Origin: Motacilla alba alba | Taxonomy: Eukaryota; Chordata; Aves; Passeriformes; Motacillidae | Reading direction: 5' to 3' | Assembly: GCF_015832195.1 (NCBI RefSeq) | Contig: NC_052017.1 | Coordinates: 92,406,429-92,470,428 of the forward strand | Length of the DNA: 64,000 nt | Part shown: one piece after another, positions 1 to 14,500 of the stretch | How positions within the stretch are numbered: position 1 is the stretch's first letter | How the letters are laid out: every line of letters begins with the position of its first letter | Translations under genes and position numbers: made by a program | The notes under the pieces: generated by a model | What the model was told of the DNA's origin: nothing | Seen by the model: the letters and a program-made list of their open reading frames with translations, nothing else | Database searches by the model: none

Positions 1-2420
1 TTGCTAATTCTTTTGCTGTGTGGTTTGGGGCCCATATCCACTTGAATGCATCGGTGAGAATATTGTGGAGGTACTTGTGATCTGCACTAATATGTTTTAG
101 ACCTGGATGAAATCCAGGGCCTGTATTCTCTTACTTATAAACATATCTGCTAGTGATTAGTTGCTGTTTTGAGCCTGACAAAGAAATGAATTATTTTTGA
201 CAGATGAAATGTCTTTTGAGAGTCATTTAAAAAGCATTTGTGCAGCTTCAAGTCCTCTAATTATGACAACCTATCCAAACCTTTTAATTTCAGTCCTCTC
301 TTACTCTTGGAGCTGGAAATAAAAATATAAATCATGAGGTGGTAGACTGAGATTTTGTTCCCCAAGCCACCTACTCCCTTGCTGGCAACATGAATGGCAA
401 AAATTAGTACTTGAAGAACATTTCCATTCAAATCCTTCCCACTTCAGCCTGCTCAGAGCTAATGGTTTCTGGGTTTATAATAAGAGTGAAAAGCACCCAA
501 TGCGAGAGGTAGCGCTGGTCAGTGTTACGCAGGCTTGCCAACTACATGAGTTCACTCTCTGTAACCCATGGCAACACAGACAAAAGGAACCGAGTGTGTG
601 GCATTAAAGCCCACAGGCTTGGGCAGGTGGAGAAACATCTTTGTTGCTAATGATAGAAAAAGTTTTTTCAGCAGTATTTAATCAGGTACAGAGATACCCT
701 CTGTCTTTTACCTGCCACTGCTCTGTAAAGGAAGAAAAGCAAGGAAAATGGCGTGCACCACAGCAGATCCCACACACCTGGGGACCAAATGAGCATGTCC
801 TAGCCACACTCACATGGACAGGAGCAGGATATCAATCCCAGACCACGGCTCCACTCCAATGTCACAAGTAAATACCAAGTGACAGCTCTTTATAGTAGCT
901 GTCTTGAGCTTGCTGATTTGTAAGAGAAAGGGGAGTGAGTATGAGTGTGGAAAGCTTTTTTTGTGACTTCAAAATTGTAAAATGCTACATGTGTCTTCAT
1001 TAACTTATGCTGAACTCTTTCACTTTGCAAAGCATTCCCTGTCTTGGGTAGGATGCCCTCAGGTCAGAGGCTTCAGCCACCAGTTATCCAAGATAGCCTT
1101 GTAAAAATTGACCCAAGGCTTTGAAGCCATCAGGAAGACAAGTCCCATTCCAAACAGATTAGCAACAGCACTTTTTGTTAGAGGTTAAGCAGGCTTGGAA
1201 AATGGGGTTTGAAACATGCCTGGATTGTCACATCAGGCTCATCTCTAATGCAGCTCACAGAGTCACAGACTGATGAAGCCAAGGTACTGGATGCTTTCAT
1301 AGAGAGAAATTCTGCCATGAAAATCCATGGCTGAGCAGGTGCACTGTGGGACACAGAGTGACCTCTTGATTTCCAAGATAACAATGGAAAGAGTTATTTT
1401 AGGTAAAACCCAAATATCATCCTGTTTTAAGAGGGATGTTAGAAGCAGAAAGAAGAGACAGCTTCTTCCATTCCTGTCCTTCTCCTCACCCTGATAATCA
1501 GGTTAGAAAACCCACATCTTCTGTATCTGACAGATTTAGTTTATAAAGGTATAAACCACTATATATAGCTGGTGTATATATGTACATGTATTACTCAGTT
1601 CGAGTAAATGTGTGTTCAGTACAGGGATTAGAGGGAAACGGGAAACCAAAACATGAGGTGTGTAAATCCATTGCTTCTCTGAAGCTAGATCCAGGTGACT
1701 TCAAACTGTGTGTGACTATGTTCTGCAAAACTTCAGAGCATTCACAATATGTTGGGTCCCTAAGTTATGTTAAGGGAGCATAAGAAAATGACTAGATGTA
1801 AGTGTCTGGGGGGGTTGAAGTTCAAAATACTTTTTAAACTTGACATCAGCTGTTTGTGAACCCTTTACTTGTGCTGGTTCCTAGTATGACTCCCAGTTGC
1901 TGGAGGATGGATGGTAAGAGTTCAAAATATCGCTCCCAGCTTCCATTACTACCTTTTGCAACAGCCCTGATCTGTGGCTGATATTAGGGAACCAAAGCCA
2001 CTGCTGATCCTGCTATTTGTGCCATTTGCCACTTCCAGTTGCATTTGGCAGTGTGGGCATTGCGGTTGCCTTTTAAAGAGCTCTTCCAGAGTGAGATGTT
2101 TGAGAAGCTGGCTGCATTCCTGCCTCACTGGTACGATGGGGAGAGCATGAGTAGCAGTGCTTAGAGGCATGCAGGGCATGCAGGTGAATTGCTGTCATCT
2201 ACTGTTTCTCTATTGAGATTTTTACAGTGGAAGTTACTTTCATCTTGTGTTTGTTTTCCAGAGACTATAACACTATCACAGCTTCATTTCCTCAGCCCCT
2301 CCATTGGATATAATGGTTTGGCTGAGTTTTCTTTTAATGCAAATTACCTCATTGTGTTGGCTTTACTTTGCTGGGGTTTCTGGGTTTTTTTTTTCAGTAC
2401 ACTTTCCTTGTTCCCACTAG
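1..2420 (+). other. RIPOR2 intron (partial, continues left)
   Basis: No exon of the expected upstream coding sequence (the helical segment before VDELY) was recognised. The open stretches here are short and resemble no protein I know. Confidence 0.75.
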
Positions 2421-2570
2421 GTGGATGAGCTTTATGAAGCCTATTGCATCCAAAGACGTCTCTGTGATGGTGCCAGCAAAATGAAGCAAGCTTTTGCAAT
2501 GTCTCCTGCCAGCAAAGCAGCTCGAGAGAGTTTGACTGAAATCAACAGGAGCTACAAGGAGTACACAGAG
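2421..2570 (+). CDS. RIPOR2: RIPOR2 in-window exon 1
   Basis: 150 nt, phase 0 at both ends, 50 residues starting [14 protein letters not shown] and ending SYKEYTE. The acceptor is ttcccactag (AG at 2419-2420) and the donor is GTACAT. It forms helical sequence of the RIPOR N-terminal domain. The exon opens with GTG (Val), which is an internal codon and not a start. The preceding exon is outside the window. Confidence 0.95.
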
Positions 2571-5500
2571 GTACATCCTCATCAGTTCAGTGTTTTCACT
2601 CTCACACTATTTGAAAGCCATGGGAACTTTGCCACTAATTTCAGGAAGAGTTTCATCCAGATAGAAGAAATAAAAGAAAACTCGTTAAAGAAGAATTAGT
2701 ATTTGTTTTTCTTCAGGTGAATACCTGATGACTGACTAAGACAGGTTACATGAGCCCAAAGAGTTGAAGTAACAGTTTAGACTCCATGGGAGCAGGATTA
2801 TACCTAGGAACTGCAGCACAAAAGCAGAAGCATAAATCTGCCCCAAACCTACTTAAACTCCAACTACCTTCATCCCACCTGCACATGTAGGGATGGCAGC
2901 TTGACTGGAAATGATGTGCCTACAGATATATGCTGCATCCTGTGTTTTGTACTTACTGTGATCAAAATCTATTTTATTAAACAGGCAGGAGATGATGAAC
3001 AAATCTAATAGTGTTGCAGACTTCCCGGCACACAAGCTGTGACAGCCTTCCAAAACCTGAAGGAAGAACTGGAGAGGGTCTAATACCCAGTCTCTTACAG
3101 CCTTCTTTACTAATGTAGTCCATGTTTCTTGAGAGATTAAGTCATGCTGGGAGCCTCTTTGGCATAGAGCTGCTGCTGTTGGCACAAGTCCTGGCTGGAG
3201 AGGACCAGAACAGTGAGCAGGTTACACTCCAAGGGCCAAAGCTTCCCTTTTGCCATCATGAGGATTAGCAGGCAGCAGCAGAGAAGCACAGGGTTGCAGT
3301 GTCAAAAAAAAGCAGGCATAACTGCCATTTTTTAGGGCCAGCCCTAGCTAAACAAGAAGGATTGCTCTGAGATTGATTTTATTGCAAAATATCTTGAATC
3401 TATCTTTACAAACAGACCTTTAAAAAAAAAATCCCAAAGAAGTTTTGTCTGCCCTCACTGTTTTCTTTTCCAACTCAGAACATGTGTACCATAGAAGCAG
3501 AGCTGGAAAACCTATTGGGGGAGTTTTGCATCAAGATGAAAGGTAAGTGCCTTTTCACCTTTCCCTTCTTTCTCAGAAACAGTAGCAGTTGCTGCACACA
3601 TTGGTGAGGAAATTGAGACGTGCTGTGTGACATGCATTTATGACAGGTGGGGCTTCCCACCCATTGCTGAGCCTTCAAACCCCCAATTCACACCCCTGCC
3701 CACTGGAAAGGATTACAGAAACAGGAACACCAGTGCTTACAGACTTTCTGAGGTTCTGCTTTTTGTTTTCTAGACTAATTACCTCCCACAAAGACTCCTC
3801 CCAACAGCCAAAGCAATTCAGTTTTGAAGACTGCTGTAATTTTTGCCTCTATTTTCAGTAATTCTTTGAGAAGGTGACTGGGAAATTATCTGAATTTCCA
3901 TGGAGCTGAACTTGAAATTTAAAATAGCTTCTTTATTTGACATCAGCTATTTCTAACTCCTTTACTTTTGCTAATTTTGGCCAATACTATTTTTGACCAA
4001 ATGTAAAAAAAGCAAAAAGCTGAGGATAGTTTTCCTAGATAGCTCTGTGATGACATTCACCTTTGCATTTTATTCCTTGTCTTTATGACAGGGGAGTTTA
4101 TGGGTTTGAATACAATGGAATCAGTTTTACTTGAAGCCTCAATGGTTCATCAGGTACTGCTAATGCTGTTATCCCTTTAAGACTCCATGTCTTAAAGAAG
4201 GTATTGGGAGGGGTTATCTTTTTCGGGTCTTCAGTCACTGGCATGAGTGAAGTAGTTCTATAAAACAAAGCATCTAAATATTCATGAACTCTTAATTCTT
4301 CACTTGATGTCTTTCCATTTAAAACATCTACAGTATTGCTGGTGGAGTTTTGAGACCTCACAAATCTCATACAAAGTTTTGATTCTGCCTGCCTTGTCAC
4401 AGTTGTTTCCTATGATTGCACTGCCTAAGATTAAGATTAATCTTAGATTAAATTAAAATGTGCTCTCATATTAGAGAAAACAATTGCAGCAGATGTTAGA
4501 GTTCTCCTAGCTCCTTGCCTCAGGTTTTAGATGAACACACAGAGACTGAGCCAGGTATTTCTGTACAGGAACCCACAGCAGAACCACAGCATGGACATGC
4601 TGAATGAAGCAATGTCTCAGTGTGAAAGGGGATTTTCCAGCTCCCTTGCTGTAAATGCAGTGCACAGTTCTGACAGCGGGACATGTTGCAGAAGGTGTCA
4701 CAGTGTCACAAATGTCTTGTCTGAAGAGGTCTGGCCCCTTCTCTTTTGGAGGCCAAATCCTCTGGCAAAATTCAAGGGCTCTGGAGAAGGCAGGTACTGC
4801 ACTCATGAGCGGGAGCAGAGCACAAGCAGCAGCTGCTTCTGAACACAGTTTGCATCATGCAAAGAAGCTCAAATTAGAAAACAGCAAAGAGAAATGCCAT
4901 ATTAAGTATTCTCTAATTAGGGCATCTGAGATTTCTATCTAGATAGTTTTCCCTAGGAATAGGAATCCTGTAGGACAATACAGCCATTGCTATTGCTAAG
5001 GCTTGCAGCAGCTCTGGCAAAAAAGCCTGCAGATCACACAGCAAGTTTCCCCCTTAAGTTATACTGCAGCATATCCAGCTAACTTTAGGATCTAATTTAA
5101 AATCAAAGCATTCCTCTCCCCAAAGCTTATCTGTTCCTAGCCATTCCAGTAAAAGTTATTTTTATTTTGTGCCCTCTGTCACTTACACTGAAAGCAAGCC
5201 AACCTACACAATGCTGTCAGGAAGCAGGGGAGCTGCACAGAGCTTTTATGACTGATATTTTTAGAAAAATAAAAGCCTAATCATTTTTCAGAATCAAGAT
5301 AATAAATGTGCCAGCAGGCTTAGCTGACTGGTCAGGATTAATCAGTTGTTGAAATTTACCAAGGAAAGCCAGTGTAGAATTTCCTGTATGAAATCTGCGT
5401 GTCCTGTTGTGACGTACAGAACAGTGCCCTTATAGCTGTTTGAAGAGCCAGCACAGCAGGAGGTGAAAAGCCCAGATGTTTCACTCAAGGGAGAACAATA

Positions 5501-8500
5501 TGGTGGCCTGACACACCGGTGGCTCTGCGACATGGAGCCCACCACCAGCAGCCATGAGTCCAGGAGTCCAGCATCCTGCACACCAGCAGAGCTGCACGTG
5601 CTGCATGAGCTCCAGGTGGCCCTGCTTCCTTAGCACAGCCCCGTGATGACCCTGTCCCCTGTTGTTTCCTATGAAAGTACTTATACCCTGTTGTCAAGTC
5701 AGCATTTAGCCTCCTCTTCATCATGCTGAAAAGACTTGATCAGCCTGGTTGGGCCAGTCACAGCTCACAGGCATCAACATCCATATGGAGTTTTAAGCTG
5801 GAGTTTCCTCACCCATATACTGGGCAAAAAAAGAACCTTTTATTTTCCTCACATGCTTTTGGTGATGTGTCCCAGGAGAGATCAAATTCACATATAAAAG
5901 CATGCCTGGGGAGAGAGAAGCAGTGGTAGAGTACTAGTAATCTTAAATTATTTATTAATAGTAAATAAATTAGAAAGGAATTGGTAATATGAGCTCTGTG
6001 CAAGGGCCTCTCTGTTCTGCTGAACACTAAGATGAGCAAAGAAAATTATTTTCTGGTCAAAGAAATGGAAGATAAGGCAGATAAGCAGATAAGCAGATCA
6101 CAGGGACAGCCCATGACTGCATGCAGGGATCGAGTTGCTCCTACAGTACAGCTAGCAGGACTAATTCATCCCTGCAAATACAGCCAGCACTAGAGCTCCT
6201 CATACTTGCCTTGATTTTAACACACCCCTGTCTGTTCTGTTGGTGCATCCCTTTTTCTGCCACAGGCTTTGTATGTGGCCTCAAGACAGGTTCTTTGGCC
6301 ACTGCAACACTAGAGGCATAGATTAGGCTCACACAGGCAAAGCTGGGTAAATTTTTATACCAAAACAAGTGCAATGGCTACATACTGAGGGGAGTCTGTG
6401 AGAAAGGAGAAGCTCTCTCTGTGGGAAAAACAGCCGGTTGAATCCTGTAGAAAAGAAGGTCAGCAGGCCAGGAGAAGGTGGTAATTCCCCTTGGATTTCA
6501 GTGCGGAGCCTCAAGAAATGTTTATTTCATATGCACAGTGCTGATATAAAAATAGCATTGTTATGTCCTACCTTAAAAAACCCCAAAACCAAACATAGAT
6601 CACAAGTGCTTTGCTGTGCTCCTTCTCCCACTCTGGGGAAAAATGGGATTAATCTGGTATTACAGATGTCAGTCATATTTTGTGATGCACTTACTATTGA
6701 AAGACACTCAGCTATTATGGGAATGATAATGTTATGGAAACACCAAGCAGAAGGAGCCCCTGTTGCTTGCTGTGTCTCTCTGAGGATGTACTAAAAAGGG
6801 ATCTGTGTTGAAGTGTGGAGCTCAGTCAGACAGCGTTGAGCAGCACTGCAGGGGGATCAGCAGCTCGCCTACACCTTGCCATGGGAAGGGCTCTCAGCTG
6901 AGGGTCTGAAGCCAGATGACATCAAGAAGGTGTTTCTCCTTTTTCTATAGTTACTATATAAAAGGAAACTTTAGGCTCTAATAGGCAAAAAAGCTGGAAG
7001 GTATAAATCTTCCATGTGCAAGAAACCACAGCCCAATGAATTTTACACAAAATAAAGAAGAAAATTAGGATGGTGGGTTGTCTTGGTTTGGAGGGTGCAC
7101 AAGCAGCAGTAAGAGGGGGGGATATAAACAGGAGCTGGGAAGCTGCATGAGAGTGTTGGTCTCTTCTGTCCAAGTGTGACCCTGGGCACCCCACTGCACT
7201 CCACTTCTGGGCTCAGCCATGCTTGGCAGCCCAGGCCCTCCCACAGCCCCTGTGTGTCTTTCCTTCTCAGGTCTGGCTGGCTTCGCTCGGCTCTGCCCAG
7301 GAGATCAATATGAGGTATGTCTGCATGAGTTTGTTTATTAAATAGCCAAAGAATCAAAAGGAAGGCATACCTCTGCTGCCTTCTACATCATGGTGAATAA
7401 AACCTTTTCACATCAGCACCTCAATAAACAGCTATTATTTTTTTCATATGTGCTCTGAAAAACCTTGTGTTCTCTGTATGTCTGCTTTTGTCAGGGAATC
7501 TGTCAGAAGACCTGATTTTACATTCAGAGAACTGGGTGATAGCTGTTAGAAGAACTTTGAGGGTTTTTTTTAAGCTTTTAAACATTTTATTTATGACAGA
7601 AGTATCTAATTGCCCTGGAAAAAAATCATACATCCTATCCCATGCACGTAGGGCAAATGGAACACATCCTTGCAAACATCCTTTACTGAATGCATAGGCT
7701 CTACTTCATCATAGAGCTAAGTGGCAGAAAGACACTGAATAACCATTTCTTGAGACCCAGATGTTACCTGCTGTGAGGCTGCATCAGGAGCTCTGACCAT
7801 TGCAGTGTTTCAGTAGAGATCATCAGGAGTGGGTTAATTAGAGATGGATTAAAATAAAAGCCTCCACCTCTACCAGAAGAGAACTAACCTTGCAAGAAAT
7901 TTGCAGTGGATTGGTAGTGGATCCCTCCAACCAGTACTTCCTAGCTGCCTCGATCATAGATTCATTTGTTCCCACTCTCATTCCCCATGACAAATGACTC
8001 CTGCTTCCTCTGTGGGGTCAGTTAGTTGGTGCAGGTGTCTTCCAGCTGGCCCAAGGTGGTCATCCTGCTCTTGATGCTTCAAATTGGATTACTGCACTAT
8101 GGATGTCATTCATTTCCATCATCAGACAGACAAAACCTCACAGCTGGGGAGGTCTCTGATGAGGAATGGCCGAAATCTCACCTGCCTGGGAAGGCAGAAA
8201 ATCCAGCAAGTTGTAGATGTTATGATAGACCACTGATGCTTTCATCCTGCCCTCCCCAGTCTCCCTTGCCCTGCCACTTTCCCTATAAATGGAATTAAAT
8301 GCCTTGCATCTTTGTTATGAGTCATCAAGTTACATGAAGTTAAAAACTTGGGTGAGGGGTCCACTACCAAAAGGAGCAATTAGGCAAGCTGAGAGATAGA
8401 GATCCTCTAGTAGATTTTTCCTTCTGACTCGATGGGAAGTGGAAGGGCAGCACCTATACCACCTAACTCTTCCAGCCTTTCTCAAACTCTGTCCCCAGTT

Positions 8501-11500
8501 CTGTTTCTGATATTTGTGCATCAAGAGAACAGATTTCTCAAGAAAATTAGAGGAATTTTTTTTTTTTAGATTTTCATGCGTTACGGTCGCCAGCGCTGGA
8601 AACTGAAAGGCAAGATAGAAGTGAATGGCAAGCAAAGCTGGGATGGAGAAGAGATGGTTTTCCTCCCTCTCATTGTTGGACTGATCTCCATTAAGGTATG
8701 CATGTTGACTCCTTTGCCTGCAAGGAAGACGGGAGTCAAGAACCTGCCTTCTCATGCACCATCAGCAAAAACACAGAAGCAGATCATTACACTCTTTAGA
8801 AATGAGCCATAATTAGTATTTCTGACACACCCACTAAAGTGCTGTATTATTGTCCCTTTAGATACCACAAGACTAATCAGTTTGTGAGAGCTATGGGAGA
8901 GATTTTCTTCCCAAACTGGAGTCTTTCCATCACATCTCTTCATTGCCCCCAGCGTCCCAACACAGTTTTCTCCTGGCTGGAAGTCTATATGCTTTCTTTC
9001 CAACAAGCCTTCAACCTAGAGATACCCATTCTCTGACCTCTGTCTAGAAATTGCTGCTAGAAACCCCTCCAGATGTCCCTGGTTAGGAAGCTTAAACAGA
9101 AGAAAAAAGTCTTGAAAGTCTTAGGGGAAATGGCCCACTTATACACTGCAATGACTTTATGAAAAAAGTGCATGTGATTACAAAACCCATAAGCAAAATA
9201 ATCCCAAATGCGTGAGACAGTAGGTTTTCAATGAAAGGCAAGTTGTGACGCATGGTGAGTCACTCTCCTCAATCTAACACACAGGTTTAAGGTGGAAAGT
9301 TAGGAGAGTACCCCTTTTTATAGTACACAAGAATCCCAGTATTATTAAGGTTAATGTGTATATTCTCTTCCCTTTTTGGACTCTGTCCAAACACTTTCAC
9401 ATAAAAGGCTCAATAACTGACTTTCAAGCAAACAGTCAAAGGCTGGTTTGTGTAGGAGCTGCATATAGAACTGTCACTCTGAATTCCCAGGCAAATATAT
9501 CTCTAAATATGAATAGTGCTCTACTCCTACTGTAACAACATACACAGAGGTGGTTCCTCAACAGCAGATCTCTGGAAGTCCTCACCAAAGGCCGTCCTTG
9601 GTGCAAGCAATTACATGGCTTCAGAGTTACAGGAGAGAAATACCTGGAAGAGAGCTGCCTTGGGAATTACTAATTAGGCAAGTTACATCAGGAGGTTCCC
9701 AGTCAGAAATTTGTCAGCTGCTGTTCCACTCTATGGCCTCCCTGTTCTCACTCTTCCCTTGGGCTCTGATTATCATTAGTGCAAAGATCAAATACAAGAC
9801 TAGACAGCCCCTTGGTCTGAGCCAGTATGGTTGTCCTCTTCTGACTCCTATAAAAAAAGAAAACATGGAATCATGATCATATGCAACTATGCATTTCCTA
9901 AAAAAAAACCAAAACAAAACCACCACCAAACCCCACATTTTTTCCTTAATTAATGCAATCATATTTTAGAAGATTTTTAGCAAGGGGCCAGGCCAGACAA
10001 TCAGAAGTATTATCTTAGGATTAAGGAGTGCAATGCCTTTTGTGGTCCTAAATATCCTGTTCTTGTCTCTTACAGGTCACGGAAGTTAAAGGGCTTGCCA
10101 CTCATATCCTTGTGGGAAGTGTAACCTGTGAGACAAAAGACCTGTTTGCAGCTCGGCCTCAGGTGGTTGCAGTAGACATTAATGACCTTGGCACAGTAAA
10201 GCTGAACCTTGAGATCACCTGGTAGTAAGTAGAACTTGTTGGTCAGTCAATCAATCAGCTGTAAAACTTCAACCAAAGAAAATGGTTCATCCATGTGGGG
10301 TGTTCTCTCCATATTTTTTCCTGCCAAGGAAGATTGTGAAGGAACTGTGGCCCAAGTTTGGTATGTGAGAAATAGTTCATGGTCAGCCACAGTTTGCCTG
10401 CTTTTCCTGTGGTAAAGAGGGTTGTGCCTAGTTTCAGCTGTTAAATTAGGTTTGGTTAAGAACTGACATTACAAGATATGGGAACTGCTTAGTGAAGATA
10501 GAGCTCAGAATTGCCTAAAGCTTACTTCAAAACTTTAAAATGGGATATAACTGAGTGCTCATATATATATATTTTTTATTATTTTTATATGTATATATAT
10601 ATATATATATATATTTAATATTTTAAAAAATAATTTTATGGATTTACACTAGCATAGCAAAGTTAAGGAGCTGGCCCATCTTAAAAAGCTGGCTTTTAAG
10701 GTCTTCATACACGACAAGAGTGATGGGAAACCTCTTCGTGTTTTCTATTCACTTTGGTCAGCGTAGGTGAGCTGGTAGCCTTAGGATACAAACCCAATTC
10801 TCACTGCATTTTGATGAAATAAGTAAATGTCATTTCTGAAGAAGCATTGATGCATTTAACTTTTTACAATCACATGTGCTGTTTCTTGTAATGCCATAAA
10901 CATGAAGGCAGCAATAACAGCTCCTGGTTTCCTTTACAATGCAACAGCTCTATTAATAGTTGAGCACCTTTCTCATTAGTATGTGTGACACTTGGCAACT
11001 CAAATGCAAGAATACTTTTCATGTGAGAAGAATAACATCAGACTACACTACATAAATGATTTCTGAGGGAACACTTTTATCAGAACCAAAAACCACACTT
11101 CTGAGACTGCTGTCTAATTAACAACATTTTCTTTAAACACTTCAGTTTAAATCTTGCTACCTCTGGGTTTTGATGTGCTAATAAACCAGCCTTTCAAAAA
11201 TGCTTTCTATGGACCTGAAAGTCCCTCTTGCTCAGCCTAACAACCTTTTATTTTCTCCCCTCTTGCTTGTGTATCCGTAGCCCCTTTGATGTTGAAGACT
11301 TGACCCCATCCACAGGAAATGTGAGCAAGGCATCTGCTCTCCAGAGGAGAATGTCCATGTACAGCCAAGGCACCCCTGAAACACCAACCTTCAAGGACCA
11401 CTCATTCTTTGTAAGCTCTGTTTGGCTTTGTGTTTATGTAATGAGAAACCTTAGAGCAGTTCAAACACTGCAAACATTTCACTGCTTTACGTGTCTAAGC

Positions 11501-14500
11501 TTTTTTTGTCCTGGTTCCAGCAGGTTACCCTTACAAATACCTATAAAGCAAGTGCATTCCTAGCTGCTAATCCTAAAAGAAGGTGACTATGATCCTGGCA
11601 TCTTTGAAACTATGTGGCCAATTAATGCATACCTATCCTTCCTGCCTGACTGCTGTGATGCTTGAATAATCTTTAAAAAATGTGTTTTCATTTTGCAACA
11701 GTAGTTAAGCAACTATTATAGCACAAGTATTTTTAAGTATCCTGTGATAAAATTTGCCCCTGTACTGAAGATATTCACAGGGTGTTCCTACATTTTGCAT
11801 GAATCGAATTCTGAATGCTTAATCAGGCCATCTGTACAGAGATTAACTTTACAAGTGCTGCATCCCATGCCTGTAACTTAGTACTCTGCTACAAAGCATT
11901 CATTTAACTTGCCCTTCCTCACACCCTCTTTGCTTTAACTGTTGAAGAAATGGCTGCATCCCCTGCAAGACAGGCCAAAGTTGACAATCTTAGATGCTCT
12001 TCAGGACACTTTCTTTGACAAGCTTCGTCGCAGTCGCTCTTTTAGTGACCTGCCATCGCTCAGGCTAAGCCCAAAAGCAGGGCTAGAGCTATATGTGAGT
12101 CCTGGTTTTTGTTTGGTGAAGGATTTTTTCAGTTCCTGTGTGGCATTTCCATTCCCACGCATGCTTCATGTGTCGCTCTCTGTTGCAACTCACTCATTTT
12201 GCTGACTGATTAGAGGGCAGGACATAACTGTGAGCCCATGCAGCTCACATTAAATCAAAATTCCTCTTGGTTTCTACAGAGATAATCATCAGAAGTCAAC
12301 TATCTGTGGGCAGAGAGCAGGGCAGGAGTACAAGCCAACAGTGTTCTTAAAAATCACCTGCTACACTGATTGGCACTTTACATTTGCCTAGTAACATGAC
12401 TTTCAGAAGCTAAAAGCATACCCATGTCAAGGGAAAGAAGAAATAAACCTTTGGCTTATGATTATGTTTAGGGAAAAAAAGCTGCTAATAATACTAGAAA
12501 AAAAATTCAAGTTTTGGATGCTTAAACCTTAAGCTTAACAACATGTGGATGCCTACGATTCTTTCCAGCAAATTGTCAGCAAAATAGTAGTTGCCTTCCA
12601 TCTGTGCCATGCATTTCCATGAGCTGGCCACATAACAAAGCAAGGTTTGTAGGTTAGATAGGCAGGTTGTCGCTCCTATAGTGATTTTCCCCCATATATC
12701 TGTCAGAGATGAACATACATATCTGCCTTGATAAGTCTGGAGTCTGCATAGGCTGGTTTTGCTTCTTAAATGATCAATGTCCTGCTCAATACACCACCAA
12801 TTTTGCTGACTCATTTCAGCAGAAACTCATGTTGGATGGGATATAACTCTAGATCAACAATTGTTACAGACATCCATGCCACATGGAGGACATTGGAGGA
12901 AAAGAAATAACACAGTACTATCACCACTTAACCCCCATGACACTAGAGAAACTTTTGGAGCAAACTGTGTTACATTTTACAGATTGCTACTTTAGAAGTC
13001 AGAAAATAAGTGGAACAGAAATCTGGAATGAGTAGGAAAATGCAGACAAGGTGGCTTACGTACAATCCTATTAAAAAAGAGCCATGGTACAGGAACTAGA
13101 GCAGTTTGAAATGCTGTTTGAGGGGATATAGTAGGGTGAGTAGAATTCGTGACTCTCTCTGGAGATCATTTCCTAGAGCTCTCTATTTAGCAGAGGCATG
13201 GCTGCGACCAGGTTTTCCAGAAGTTTTCATGCTGAAATTAAGGAGCTGTGCCAGATGAAAGCAGAAGTTTGATTTGAAATATTTTTTCCATCTCTCAAGT
13301 CTTGAGTGCTTCTTTAATCTTTTGTCTTGCCTTTTTCTTTCCTGGGCACATGCTGTTATTTTTTTCTTCTTTCCAATGCTGCATGAAAAACATTTTCTCC
13401 CTATTATCTTTTCAGTCGAATTTGCCAGATGATGTCTTTGAAAATGGGACAGCAGCCACTGAGAAGCGGCCTCTCTCCTTCACGTTTGGTGACCTGCCTT
13501 ACGAAGACGCCGTGCCCCCTGCCAGCTCAGCAGAGTCCTCCTGTGCTCATGTCAGCTCCAGCCCTGACATCACTGCGACCCCCACCCAGCACCGAGCCCT
13601 GGAGTCCTCCCAGAGCTCAAGCCTAGACTGTAGCAGCAGCGACTCCCGCAGAGACTCTGTTGCTGAGCCAAAGGACCTGCTGTCCCACGGAGAGGGAGCA
13701 GTGGCTGAGAACAAGAACACCCCAAGGGCAGCTCCTGAAGTTTGCCAAAAGCTCTCTGATGCTGAGAGCGATCGTGTCTTTGTAGAAACGAGCGTCCCGG
13801 TGTCTCTCCTGCAGGACACGGATGAAGGCTCAGAACTCAAGCCTGTGGAGCTGGATACCTATGAGGGCAACATCACGAAGCAGCTGGTCAAAAGGCTTAC
13901 ATCAGCAGAGACACCCCTGACCCCAGAGAGGCTGCCGTGTGAGGGATCCATTAGTGGGGAATCAGAAGGATATAAGTCTTATCTCGATGGAAGCATTGAG
14001 GAAGCCCTGCAAGGGCTTCTCTTAGCTCTTGAGCCACATAAAGAGCAGTATAAAGAGTTTCAGGACCTGGATCAAGAAGTGATGCATCTAGATGACATCC
14101 TAAAAGTGAGTACATTTTCAGAAAATGCTACCCTAAAGAAAATCTGAGCAGGTAGAATGTCCTTGCCTGCCTCGCAAACATCAGAGTAGACTTTCTGGAG
14201 AATAGTAGACTTCCCTGGTAGCAGTAGATTTGCTCCAGCTTGGAGAATCCTTTCACAATGTTGCATTTTTAAACTTTTGTCAGCAATGCGTTTATCATAC
14301 CCTTATGTCCTCAAGCAACAGATCTTTTATCAAAACCTGGGGGAAAAAGGTACTGTGACAGAAGGGTAATTAAATTATACCCTTCTCTGTTTGCTTTGTG
14401 AACCATTGTGAATCACCTCTTGTGAACCCATTGCTTGTGCCATACTGGGGATCAAACATAGCCAAACTTCTGCCTTTGAAATCTATGAGTCACATCCTCA

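Larger units (their letters stand above)
3543..11280 (+). other. RIPOR2 introns between exons 2 and 6
   Basis: Introns 3543-7270, 7315-8569, 8696-10075 and 10225-11280. No further coding segment was recognised. The last holds a long TA-rich tract (10561-10636). The first is the longest and contains only chance open frames. Confidence 0.7.

Noticed and set aside
2853..3185. 110-codon minus-strand open frame in a RIPOR2 intron
   Set aside because: Fairly protein-like, but no family recognised and no splice or promoter support; treated as chance.
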